From: Bacteroidaceae bacterium
Lineage (GTDB): Bacteria > Bacteroidota > Bacteroidia > Bacteroidales > Bacteroidaceae
DNA length: 60,449 nucleotides
Direction: 5' to 3'
Assembly: GCA_017540585.1 (NCBI GenBank)
Contig: JAFYAT010000145.1
Coordinates: 1 to 60,449 of the forward strand
A model generated the notes under the pieces. That model saw nothing but the letters and a program-made list of their open reading frames with translations, was not told where the DNA came from and searched no databases. Positions 1-6,840 of the stretch are shown piece after piece; the stretch's first letter is position 1; each line of letters opens with the position of its first letter. A program made the translations under genes and the position numbers.

Positions 1-497
1 CACATGGCAGTCCTAACTTCGTAGCGGTAAGGAGTGGACGGGTCAAGATACATGGCAAGGTTAACACAAAACATCTTTTGTCTGCGGAGCTTCTTCTCCC
101 ACGACTTGTACTTCGTAGGAAGCTTAGACATCGTGTAGCGAATACTGTTGGCAACCTTCTTTGCCTCACGCTTTGACTGATAGCCAAGACTCTGTAGCAT
201 ACGTGCGTAGTCAATATAGTCGCACCTGTCCTTCAAAAGACCGTGGTCGTCAAGTACTGCCATTAAGCACGCAAAGTGCCACGGCTTGAAACATTGCTTA
301 GACATCTTAACAATCTTTTCTCTAACAAAAGGAGAATTGAACACCAATGCCTTGCTAAAGCTATTAGCTACTACCTTATTAGACTTACTACCAGCAGAAA
401 TCTCATCTGCCATGTTACCCTCATAAATGTCAGATATTCCTGACATTGTTGCGCCAAGGGCTTCTGCGCTTTCATTTTCTCCTGTTGCTAAAATCAT
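1..497 (-). CDS. Partial hypothetical protein, C-terminus beyond window edge
   Basis: An open frame runs leftward from ATG at 495-497 to the window edge without a stop, giving 165 complete codons. The N-terminus reads MILATGENESAEALGATM and the visible part is basic, with a segment rich in Lys and Arg (SKREAKKVANSIRYTMSKL) that could contact nucleic acid. I do not recognise the family. It lies upstream of, and divergent from, the broken restriction locus and shares its accessory neighbourhood. No signal peptide or membrane segment is visible. The start is the first ATG of the frame; the AT-rich DNA at 498-560 could hold its promoter. The real stop, and so the full length, cannot be seen. Confidence 0.6.
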   Translation of the reverse strand, partial: MILATGENESAEALGATMSGISDIYEGNMADEISAGSKSNKVVANSFSKALVFNSPFVREKIVKMSKQCFKPWHFACLMAVLDDHGLLKDRCDYIDYARMLQSLGYQSKREAKKVANSIRYTMSKLPTKYKSWEKKLRRQKMFCVNLAMYLDPSTPYRYEVRTAM

Positions 498-1078
498 ATT
501 TCAATTAATTTTTACATTACGGGTAGTCATTGTTATCTACCCAACTTAATTTCTTTTATTTAGTATATTGTTTTGTATAACACAAAAATACTGTGGATAA
601 ATGAATTGACCAAATCACACACACAACTTTTTTACGAAAAATGAGAGAAAAACGCAGATTTCCTAAATATATAAGATATAAATAAGATTTTGGATGAAAA
701 ATTGAGGCTTGCTTATCGTTTTACTTACACTTTAAAACTATATAAAATCTTAAGTTGAAAAACATATCAATAAAAACGCATCACGATGTAAATATTTTTT
801 GTACGCGTACAAAAATTTTTTTGTGCGCGTACGAAATATATTTTGTTCCTCGTACTTGAAAACGCTTACTTTCATTTGAGTCCAGAACGATATGTGACAT
901 CCGTTCATTTATGTACAGAAATAAAGAAATATAAACTTCAATCGCTTTTGATTTTAAAACACCAGTCGTACATATAAGCTAACACTCAAATTTATCATGC
1001 ATATTACGTTGTAGTTTGGTGGAATTTGAGTAACATTTGCAATATGTACACATAATAAACACTTATTGGAAGTTGAAT
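498..1078. other. AT-rich intergenic region between divergent genes
   Basis: I see no gene in these 580 bases. They separate the leftward partial gene from the rightward hsdR remnant. The one structured stretch is the GTAC-containing repeat cluster at 797-855, described separately. The rest is AT-rich and could hold promoters for both flanking genes, but I find no clean TAnnTTTG box with a partner. Confidence 0.5.
797..855. repeat. Three-copy, 22-bp-spaced GTAC palindrome cluster
   Basis: The first copy is a perfect 20-bp palindrome at 796-815 with core GTACGCGTAC flanked by T5 and A5. Related copies follow: TTTTGTGCGCGTAC at 819-832 and TTTTGTTCCTCGTAC at 841-855. The TTTTG starts are at 797, 819 and 841, exactly 22 bp apart, about two helical turns, so bound proteins would sit on one face of the DNA. 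This looks like an operator or iteron cluster for a dimeric regulator controlling one of the divergent genes. The protein is not identified. Confidence 0.6.
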
Positions 1079-1325
1079 ATGAATATACAGGCTCTGTCAG
1101 AGGAAGACATAAAACTGCGCTACATAACTCCTTCCATCCTGCAGAAAGGATGGGCTGTGGATGACATCACGATGGAGACGAAGGTTAAATTTACTGATGG
1201 TAAGATTAACCTTAGGGGCAATATCGTGGCTCGTGGCAAGGCAAAGTATGTCGACTATGTGCTTTACTACAACCGTGCAACACCCATTGCCATTGTTGAA
1301 GCCAAGGACGCAAAGCATACCGTAT
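1079..1325 (+). pseudogene. hsdR: Type I restriction endonuclease HsdR, N-terminal remnant
   Basis: The frame starting at ATG 1079 reads MNIQALSEEDIKLRYITPSI, the typical start of type I HsdR subunits. It continues to PIAIVEAKD, the E-x-K part of the nuclease motif in the HsdR N-terminal domain. Homology stops after about 82 residues, near 1322, where the sequence passes directly into hsdM sequence in another frame. The remaining several hundred residues, including all helicase motifs, are absent, so no restriction activity can come from this fragment. A slightly earlier in-frame ATG at 1037 exists, but 1079 matches the family start. The order hsdR then hsdM suggests the ancestral operon was hsdR-hsdM-hsdS and lost an internal segment. 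Confidence 0.8.
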
Positions 1326-2483
1326 ATGAAGGATGGCGTTCTGCTTCGTCAGGTAATCAACGTCATCGACCAGCTTAACCTTGGCGACTATGAGGAAAGC
1401 CATGCTTTCGGCGAGATATACGAGTCAATTCTGAAGGAGATGCAGTCGGCAGGCTCAGCGGGTGAGTTCTACACACCTCGTGCACTGACTGATTTTATGG
1501 CTGAAATTATCAATCCTAAGATTGGTGACAAGATGGCTGACTTTGCTTGTGGTACAGGTGGCTTCATTGCAAGTTGGCTGAAGGCTCTCGACAAGAAGGT
1601 GCAGACAGCAGAAGACAAGGAGGAATATGTAAAGTCTATCTATGGCATAGAGAAGAAGCAGTTCCCTTACATGCTGTGTGTCACTAATATGCTCCTGCAT
1701 GACATCGATTCGCCTAAGGTGATGCACGACAACTCCCTGACAAAGGACGTGCTCAATTATACTGACGATGATAAGTTTGATGTAGTCCTGATGAATCCAC
1801 CATACGGAGGAAGCGAAAAGAACGATATCAAGCAGCACTTTCCTTCCGACTTGAGTTCAAGTGAGACAGCCGACCTCTTCATGGTACTTATCATGTACAG
1901 ACTGGCAGAGAATGGACGTGCAGCTGTCATACTGCCAGACGGATTCTTGTTCGGTACAGACAATGCAAAGCTTGCTATAAAGGAGAAACTCCTACGTGAG
2001 TTCAACCTACACACTATTATCCGCTTGCCTGGCAGCATCTTCTCTCCTTATACCAGCATTGCAACGAATATCATTTTCTTCGACAATGATAAGGCAGAAG
2101 GAGCAGAAGAGGGATTCTGTACAAAAGATACATGGTTCTATCGTCTTGACATGCCAGAGGGCTATAAGCACTTCTCCAAGACAAAACCAATGAAGCAGGA
2201 ACACTGTCAGCCTATCATCGACTGGTGGAACAACCGTCAGGAAATAGTGGATGCAGACAACAACGACGAGAAGTCACGATGCTTCACAGCACAGCAGCTT
2301 CTTGACATGGACTGCAACTTTGACCAGTGTAAGTTCCCTAAAGAAGAGGAAGAGATTCTGCCTCCAGCCGAATTGCTTGCCGATTACTACAAGAAGCGTG
2401 CAGCACTCGACCACGAGATAGACAAAACGCTTTCGGAGATTCAGCGTATATTGGGAATTGAGATAAAGAAGGATGAAGAATGA
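1326..2483 (+). pseudogene. hsdM: Type I DNA methyltransferase HsdM, N-terminally truncated
   Basis: From ATG 1326 the frame encodes 385 residues of a type I N6-adenine methyltransferase. Motif I is visible (DFACGTGGFIASW) and so is catalytic motif IV (VVLMNPPYGG); the preceding segment GSAGEFYTPRALTDFM is also typical. The usual N-terminal helical HsdM domain, about 120-150 residues, is missing and is replaced upstream by hsdR sequence in a different frame. The C-terminus appears complete. The catalytic domain could still be translated from ATG 1326, but without the N-terminal domain and an intact HsdS it is unlikely to methylate specifically. The frame is open further upstream to 1161, but that part is out-of-frame hsdR sequence. 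It is followed with a short overlap by a broken DUF1016 gene. Confidence 0.8.
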
Positions 2484-2840
2484 ATAAATTACAGATAAGG
2501 GAAGATGCTCTCTTTGAGCATATATCCGCCCTGATAGACATTGCCCACAAGAGGGTTAAAAACAGTCATTGACACGACAATGGTTTACACCTATTATGGC
2601 ATTGGACAATATATTGTGGAGGATGAACAGCAAGGAGAACAACGTGCTCAATATGGGCAGGCTGTTCTGAAGAATCTGTCTGTAAGATTGACTGATAAAT
2701 ATGGAGAAGGCTGGTCGGTAGAAAATTTAAAGCTATGTAGGCGCTTCTACGTGGTCTTTTCGAAAAGGGTAAACAGTGTTTACCCAATCCACTCTACAAT
2801 GTGGACCCAATTCAAAGCGAAAATGCAGCACACAGTGTAG
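2480..2840 (+). pseudogene. DUF1016 N-terminal (YhcG-like nuclease) remnant, frameshifted
   Basis: ATG 2480, overlapping the hsdM stop, begins MNKLQIREDALFEHISALI and stops after 30 codons at 2572. The adjacent frame from 2541 continues as TVIDTTMVYTYYGIGQYIVE and EQRAQYGQAVLKNLSVRLTD, then GWSVENLKLCRRFYVVF. Joined through a frameshift near 2555-2570 these match the N-terminal domain of DUF1016 (YhcG family), in which a helical domain precedes a PD-(D/E)xK nuclease. The nuclease half is missing: the frame ends at 2840, where inverted hsdS sequence begins. DUF1016 genes often sit inside type I restriction operons, which fits the neighbours. It is broken twice, by frameshift and by truncation. 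Confidence 0.65.
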
Positions 2841-3058
2841 CCAATCCTTTCGCTTTTGGGAACAAACATAGATTTGGTCAGACTGCTTCCGAATGGGCCT
2901 TTTCGATATATTCCTAATTCATTAAGTCTACACCAAGTCCATCCATGAGGCAAACTATATGGAAGTTCGTCATCTATACATTTTACCTCGCCTGTAGCAA
3001 GTATATTCTCATAATAGGAACTAACAGAATCATGATATATTCTATATGAGGAATATTC
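2841..3058 (-). pseudogene. hsdS: Inverted HsdS specificity-subunit fragment
   Basis: The minus strand reads, without a stop, SYYENILATGEVKCIDDELP then YSLPHGWTWCRLNELGIYRK and GPFGSSLTKSMFVPKSERI. The IDDELP...LP.GW.WCRL block is the conserved lead-in to a target-recognition domain of type I HsdS subunits in Bacteroidetes. Only about 70 residues remain, opposite in orientation to hsdM and directly beside a tyrosine recombinase. Silent inverted hsdS pieces next to such a recombinase are the hallmark of phase-variable type I systems. There is no start codon or full recognition domain, so it is a relic or one edge of a former cassette. The boundary with the DUF1016 remnant near 2840 is approximate. 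Confidence 0.75.
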
Positions 3059-3062
3059 CTCA
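3047..3062. repeat. 16-bp perfect palindrome at edge of hsdS fragment
   Basis: TGAGGAATATTCCTCA is a perfect palindrome that sits at the 5' edge of the inverted hsdS fragment, 23 bp before the chosen start of the recombinase. It could be a recombinase core or arm site, or an operator for the recombinase gene. No second copy was seen elsewhere in the window. Confidence 0.4.
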
Positions 3063-3084
3063 CATTACGAATAAAACATATATC

Positions 3085-3888
3085 ATGGTAGAAAAATTTG
3101 AAGAATATCTTATTGCGTCTAACATGGCAAAGAACACGGTTTCAGCATATATCTATGCAGTGAACGACTTTCATTCCAACTACAAGGAATTGAACAAGAA
3201 GAACCTATTGCTGTACAAAACGTATCTTCTTGAAACGTTCAAGCCAAAGACCGTAAATCTACGAATTCAGTCTCTGAACAAGTACCTTGAGTATCTGAAC
3301 AAGCCTCGTTTGCGCCTGAAGTCTGTGAAGGTACAGCAGCGTTCCTACTTGGAGAATGTCATCAGCAATGCTGATTACACCTTCCTGAAGAACAAGTTGA
3401 AGAAGGAGGATAATAAGGAATGGTACTTCGTTGTACGCTTCCTCGCTGCAACAGGCGCAAGAGTAAGTGAACTGGTACAACTGAAAGTGGAGCATGTGGA
3501 TGTGGGGTATTACGACATTTATACCAAGGGTGGAAAGATTCGTCGCCTGTTCATCCCAAAGACACTCCGTGATGAGGCACAGGCATGGCTCAAAACGGTT
3601 AATAGGGAAAGTGGTTATCTGTTTCTCAACCGCTTCGGTGAACGCATTACCACACGTGGCATCTCACAGCAGTTGAAGAACTATGCCATGAAGTACGGAT
3701 TGAATCCTAAGGTAGTCTATCCACATTCCTTCCGTCATCGTTACGCCAAGAACTTTCTCGAAAAGTTCAATGACATAGCATTGCTTGCTGATCTCATGGG
3801 ACACGAGAGCATAGAGACTACACGTATCTACCTTCGTCGTACTGCCAGCGAGCAACAGTCAATAGTAGATAAGGTCATCACATGGTAG
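3085..3888 (+). CDS. Tyrosine site-specific recombinase (phase-variation type)
   Basis: A 267-residue tyrosine recombinase of XerC/XerD size. The N-terminal SAM-like core-binding domain (FEEYLIASNMAKNTVSAY) is followed by the catalytic domain. Residues numbered from the chosen start are Arg126 in TGARVSEL, Lys148 in TKGGKIRR, His214 and Arg217 in PHSFRHRYA, His240 in MGHESIETT, and the Tyr249 nucleophile in TRIYLRR, so the full catalytic set is present. Unlike chromosomal XerC/D it lies next to broken hsdM and an inverted hsdS piece. The likely job is DNA inversion of hsdS cassettes rather than dimer resolution. An ATG at 3046 would add 13 residues, but it overlaps the 3047-3062 palindrome and hsdS sequence. 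The gene looks intact although its substrate locus is decayed. Confidence 0.85.
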   Translation: MVEKFEEYLIASNMAKNTVSAYIYAVNDFHSNYKELNKKNLLLYKTYLLETFKPKTVNLRIQSLNKYLEYLNKPRLRLKSVKVQQRSYLENVISNADYTFLKNKLKKEDNKEWYFVVRFLAATGARVSELVQLKVEHVDVGYYDIYTKGGKIRRLFIPKTLRDEAQAWLKTVNRESGYLFLNRFGERITTRGISQQLKNYAMKYGLNPKVVYPHSFRHRYAKNFLEKFNDIALLADLMGHESIETTRIYLRRTASEQQSIVDKVITW

Positions 3889-3991
3889 GTCATTATATAC
3901 ATATATAATATAGGTGTCTTTCGAGATAAATACTTTAAATAGGGTGCTGAATGTTATTCGTGACAACGCACCCATGATGTTGTGACAACCA

Positions 3992-4022
3992 TTGCAAGGG
4001 TATGGAATAAGCCATATCTTTG
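3992..4022 (+). promoter_or_regulatory. Bacteroidetes-type promoter for HU-like gene
   Basis: TTG at 3992-3994 and TATCTTTG at 4015-4022 are separated by 20 bp, matching the -33/-7 architecture of the Bacteroidetes primary sigma factor. Transcription would begin near 4029 and leave a leader of about 100 nt before ATG 4130. The rest of 3889-4129 holds nothing else I can identify. Confidence 0.6.
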
Positions 4023-4129
4023 CAGTGTCAAAATCAGAAAGCAAATGCTGAAGGTTTGACACAGAGATAATTAACCGTGCTTCTCTTAGGAGGGCACACA
4101 ATAGTCACAACTCAAACACAAGTTTTATT

Positions 4130-4657
4130 ATGGGTATCAAAGTTAAAGCAGTAGAACGTAACATTTCGTTCGAGAAGAATGTAGAGAAGTGGGCATACGT
4201 ATTGAAGCCTGAACTTTACAACAAGTTGTCAGCAACAAAGGTTATCAACGAGGCTTCACTCCGTTCTGGAATCAGCAAGGGCAGCATGACTGCTGCATGG
4301 GATGCCATCGGCGAGGTTATCAAGGCATGGGCTACCGAAGGTCACTCTGTTGCCATCCCTGGACTCGGTACAACACGCTTCGGACTCCGTTCAACATCTG
4401 TGGACGATGTGAACAAGGTAAGTTCCGACCTCATCACTTCACGCAAGATTATCTTCACTCCAAGTGTGGATATCAAGTCAGAGTTGAAGTCCACATCCAT
4501 CAGCATCACTTGCTACGACCGTAACGGCAAGGTGGTCAAGCAGGTTCTCTCAAGCGATGATGGCAACATCGATGAGGATGAGAACAACAACCAGTCTGAT
4601 GACAATGGCGGTACGAACAACGGCAATGGTGGCGGTTCAAACGAAAGTGGATTTTAG
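4130..4657 (+). CDS. HU-like (HU-HIG) DNA-binding protein
   Basis: A 175-residue protein. Residues 1-125 match the HU-HIG type of histone-like protein that is common in Bacteroides and Prevotella (MGIKVKAVERNISFEKNVEK, then ASLRSGISKGSMTAAWDAIG and the beta-arm region VAIPGLGTTRFGLRS). Residues 140-175 are a low-complexity acidic and Asn/Gly tail. HU folds bend and wrap DNA as dimers; these variants often sit beside mobile or capsule loci. The gene has its own promoter (3992-4022) and a hairpin terminator (4682-4716), so it is monocistronic. The start is the only ATG that keeps the conserved N-terminus. The DNA target is unknown. Confidence 0.8.
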   Translation: MGIKVKAVERNISFEKNVEKWAYVLKPELYNKLSATKVINEASLRSGISKGSMTAAWDAIGEVIKAWATEGHSVAIPGLGTTRFGLRSTSVDDVNKVSSDLITSRKIIFTPSVDIKSELKSTSISITCYDRNGKVVKQVLSSDDGNIDEDENNNQSDDNGGTNNGNGGGSNESGF

Positions 4658-4681
4658 TCAACACTAACCACCATGACAACG

Positions 4682-4716
4682 ACTCCATTCACTCGCAAGG
4701 GTGAATGGAGTTTCTT
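4682..4716 (+). terminator. Intrinsic terminator of HU-like gene
   Basis: ACTCCATTCAC (4682-4692) and GTGAATGGAGT (4701-4711) form an 11-bp perfect stem with an 8-nt loop, followed by TTCTTG and a T run. It lies 25 nt after the HU-like stop. Confidence 0.75.
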
Positions 4717-5028
4717 GTTTTTCAGAATGACACAAGTCATTTACCCAAGTTTTGCAGGTTTTTAACTTGCTCATTTTACTTCTTTTTACTCCTCTTTACT
4801 ACAATAGTGTCAATACCTTCACAAATGGCTTTTTCATCCGTGTTCATCTTAAATGTTCACCGTTTTTCATTCATCTTCATCCTGTTTCATTATTTGCTCA
4901 GTTACGAATTTACGAAGTGTGACAAGTCCGCCAAGTACCATATATAATAAGTAGATTTGTAGTGTCAGAGAGATAAGGCTATTCTTATTCAACATGACAT
5001 GTTTTGTTTTAATTTAAAATGTTAATGT
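4717..5028 (+). promoter_or_regulatory. Intergenic region with -7 box for 5029 gene
   Basis: TAGATTTG at 4952-4959 fits the TAnnTTTG box and would give a leader of about 60 nt before ATG 5029. Around 4775-4803 a pyrimidine-rich stretch (CTCCTCTTTACTAC) resembles half of the dispersed repeat seen at 35778, 51006 and 52610. An open frame at 4705-4947 is low-complexity and not a convincing gene. Confidence 0.45.
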
Positions 5029-5577
5029 ATGGTAATTACGTTTTTTGTTAAAAGAAGAAATGAAAAGTTTATTGAAGGTTCACTAATGATAAATGGTGAA
5101 CACGTCTGCGATGCAGTAGAATCAACAGAAAACTGTCTGAGCACAGGCGAATATGCCTTGAGTATAGACAAGTGCCCGCTACAGAAGCATCAGATTATCA
5201 TGGTTGGTTCAATGTCTCATACCGATTGTGATAGATGCACGGCATCGGATTGTGCTATCAAAAAAGTGTGGGATAAAGAAAATGACTTAATAGCCAATGC
5301 TACAGACAACGACGAGACCTCACATGATGACTTGGTAAAGTATGAGCAATCAGTAAGAGCAGACAGCCAGAAGTCTCTCTCAGAATTGTCACGTCACGTT
5401 TGTCACCGTATAGTAACGGGAAACGGAGTGAATGGTAAGAACGACGGTCGCATAGTAGTAGGCAAACGCATCGCACCAGGCATAGTGATTAACAGCAAGG
5501 ATGTTCACCACAAACTATTCAAACGTATAGAGAAATCCATTGCTCGTGGTCACACCCCAATATTGGAGATTTTATAG
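5029..5577 (+). CDS. DUF5675-like protein
   Basis: A 182-residue protein. The N-terminal part GSLMINGEHVCDAVESTENC with a following LSTGEYALS, and the C-terminal part GRIVVGKRIAPGIVINSKD, resemble the DUF5675 fold found in phages and mobile elements of Bacteroidetes. In those proteins a C(D/E).(E/T)D-type strand is followed by a Gly-rich GRI(V/I)VG segment. The middle (residues 65-110) is a polar Asp/Glu/Lys-rich insert and contains a CDRCTASDC cysteine cluster. There is no signal peptide. Function is unknown; in related elements the gene sits beside HU-like and amidase genes, consistent with the HU-like neighbour here. The promoter is at 4952-4959 and the terminator at 5621-5653. Confidence 0.5.
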   Translation: MVITFFVKRRNEKFIEGSLMINGEHVCDAVESTENCLSTGEYALSIDKCPLQKHQIIMVGSMSHTDCDRCTASDCAIKKVWDKENDLIANATDNDETSHDDLVKYEQSVRADSQKSLSELSRHVCHRIVTGNGVNGKNDGRIVVGKRIAPGIVINSKDVHHKLFKRIEKSIARGHTPILEIL

Positions 5578-5620
5578 ACTGGGTACATTAATTAATTGTG
5601 GGACTCACGTTAAATAGAAA

Positions 5621-5653
5621 TAGTCCAGCTTGACAAGATGTCAAACTGGACTA
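5621..5653 (+). terminator. Hairpin terminator, copy A
   Basis: TAGTCCAG (5621-5628) and CTGGACTA (5646-5653), extended by TTGACA/TGTCAA around an AGA loop, form a 14-bp stem with one mismatch. It could end both the rightward 5029 gene and the leftward HEPN transcript. It is a paralogue of the purF terminator at 6783-6811. Confidence 0.7.
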
Positions 5654-5873
5654 TCATTTATATTGTTTGTCTTTAATAGGTGTGCAAAATTATTTTTATA
5701 ATGATTGTATTGATTAATGATGTAGGTTCAGCGCATAAAATAAATGAGTGTAGTGACTCCTACTCGATTGTTTTTAGGCGTTGAAGATGCGCAGTAGGCG
5801 GTGCAAGAATTGTAAAAAATAATTATGCACACCTACTTATCCTTTACTTTTAGCAGCAACAACCGTTGCAGGT
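5622..5873 (-). repeat. Duplicated purF 3' end and terminator, copy A (att-like)
   Basis: With the 161-bp insert 5676-5836 removed, this stretch aligns over 88 bp to 6783-6870 with seven mismatches and in the same orientation. The shared block contains the terminator hairpin and the last codons of purF (Cys-Asn-Gly-Cys-Cys-Cys and stop). Similarity ends abruptly at 5873. The two copies flank the HEPN/MNT pair, as expected for an element that inserted at a gene 3' end and restored it. Confidence 0.75.
5676..5836. mobile_element. 161-bp MITE-like insertion with about 22-bp terminal inverted repeats
   Basis: The ends are inverted copies: ATAGGTGTGCAAAATTATTT at the left and AATAATTATGCACACCTAC at the right, about 21-22 bp with one or two mismatches. 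The paralogous uninterrupted site at 6831-6843 shows that the insert is flanked by a duplicated TTA (5673-5675 and 5837-5839). No transposase frame fits inside, so it is non-autonomous. A second copy of the terminus lies at 52573-52597. The parent element is not in this window. Confidence 0.7.
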
Positions 5874-5917
5874 GCAATCTCGTATTTGGAGACGCTATAG
5901 AATAATCGTACGTTAAT

Positions 5918-6313
5918 TTATTTGTCTTTTGCCAAAGCAATCAACCTGTTTACGAGGTTACGAGTTGGCTCTATTTTTGATTTGACCTCTTCTTCTGTAA
6001 TCTGAATCATGCAATTATAGTCACTTCTTTCGCGAAGCCCCTGCATTCTGCCATAGAACTTTCCTTCTTCTCTCGTAAGTAGTCCTGACGTTACATAATA
6101 CTGTCCAATGGACATGCTGACACCTTGATGACTCTTTACCGGATGCAAATCCTTAATCAGCAAAGCACATGCAGCATGAAACAAAGCATAATAGAGTCTG
6201 TTTGCCGTTGTTGACCAAAGCTTATTGGCTACTAGAATATCAATTTCTGCCATTATGCTCTGTGCTCTTTCTATCTGAAGTTTTATGATGTCAAATCTGT
6301 TTTCTTCTTCCAT
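5918..6313 (-). CDS. HEPN domain protein (toxin half of HEPN/MNT pair)
   Basis: A 131-residue all-helical protein of the HEPN superfamily, closest in look to the PF05168/UPF0332 type. The signature ANRLYYALFHAACALL spans residues 37-52 and the later GLRERSDYN is also family-typical; R-x6-H is present in RLYYALFH. HEPN proteins paired with a minimal nucleotidyltransferase act as RNase-like toxins that the partner neutralises, in characterised cases by adenylylation. The start lies 1 nt after the MNT stop, so the two are translationally coupled. Whether this protein is an active RNase cannot be told from sequence. The pair sits between two copies of the purF 3' end and is probably imported. Confidence 0.8.
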   Translation of the reverse strand: MEEENRFDIIKLQIERAQSIMAEIDILVANKLWSTTANRLYYALFHAACALLIKDLHPVKSHQGVSMSIGQYYVTSGLLTREEGKFYGRMQGLRERSDYNCMIQITEEEVKSKIEPTRNLVNRLIALAKDK

Positions 6314-6314
6314 G

Positions 6315-6635
6315 TTAAACTAAAATATGTTTATCGTGTTCAACATTTTCATAAAAAGGAGTTGATTTCATCTTGTTCCACTCGTCTATGGTGTATAGTT
6401 GAGGACTTATAGGTTCACCTATCTCCCAACTGAGTTCTGTAAATGAATCAAAGCAGTTGGCATAGTCAGATTCTTCTATTTTAGGTTTGTTGAACAAGAG
6501 CAACAAATCCCAGTCTGAGTCATTATGCCAGTCACCACGTGCTCTTGAGCCATATAAAAGTATATGACTTCCTGATGGCATATTGTTCTTCCACAATGTT
6601 GATGCCAGATTGACTATTCTTTCTCTACTATTCAT
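6315..6635 (-). CDS. Minimal nucleotidyltransferase (MNT antitoxin)
   Basis: A 106-residue nucleotidyltransferase-fold protein. The active-site motif GSRARGDWHNDSDWDLLLL at residues 28-46 is an exact GS-x10-DxD, with the metal-binding aspartates in SDWD. Such proteins pair with HEPN toxins and can modify them with AMP. The start MNSRERIVNLAS at 6635 is preferred over an upstream ATG at 6707 because the -7 box at 6655-6662 lies between them. The gene precedes the HEPN gene with a 1-nt gap in a two-gene operon, antitoxin first. It is complete by comparison with the family, which is usually about 95-150 residues. Confidence 0.82.
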   Translation of the reverse strand: MNSRERIVNLASTLWKNNMPSGSHILLYGSRARGDWHNDSDWDLLLLFNKPKIEESDYANCFDSFTELSWEIGEPISPQLYTIDEWNKMKSTPFYENVEHDKHILV

Positions 6636-6654
6636 ATTAAATCCATTTACGTTA

Positions 6655-6662
6655 CAAAAATA
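6655..6662 (-). promoter_or_regulatory. -7 box for MNT/HEPN operon
   Basis: On the minus strand TATTTTTG fits TAnnTTTG and lies about 20 nt upstream of the MNT start at 6635. This gives a very short leader and supports the shorter start. Confidence 0.5.
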
Positions 6663-6782
6663 TGACTTTCTATTGACATCACCAAAATATCCGCTATGTT
6701 TTAACAAATCAGCTTTTTCAAGATATCTTTTCTGCCGTTATTGTTTTTTGATTGTAAAGAATTATTCATGTGACATATAAAA

Positions 6783-6811
6783 AGTCCAGCTTGACAAGAT
6801 GCCAAGCTGGA
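6783..6811 (-). terminator. purF terminator, copy B of the duplicated block
   Basis: AAAGTCCAGCTTG and CAAGCTGGACTTT form a perfect 13-bp stem around the loop ACAAGATGC. On the minus strand it is followed by the run TTTTTATATG. The block 6783-6870 is the intact partner of the duplicated segment at 5622-5873. Confidence 0.75.
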
Positions 6812-6840
6812 CTTTCATTTATTCTGTTTGTCTTTATCCT

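Noticed and set aside
1161-1325. N-terminal extension of the hsdM frame from ATG 1161
   Set aside because: This part is the hsdR remnant read in the wrong frame. HsdM similarity begins at about 1326.
4705-4947. 80-codon open frame
   Set aside because: Phe/Ser-rich low complexity, no promoter of its own, overlaps terminator and repeat sequence.
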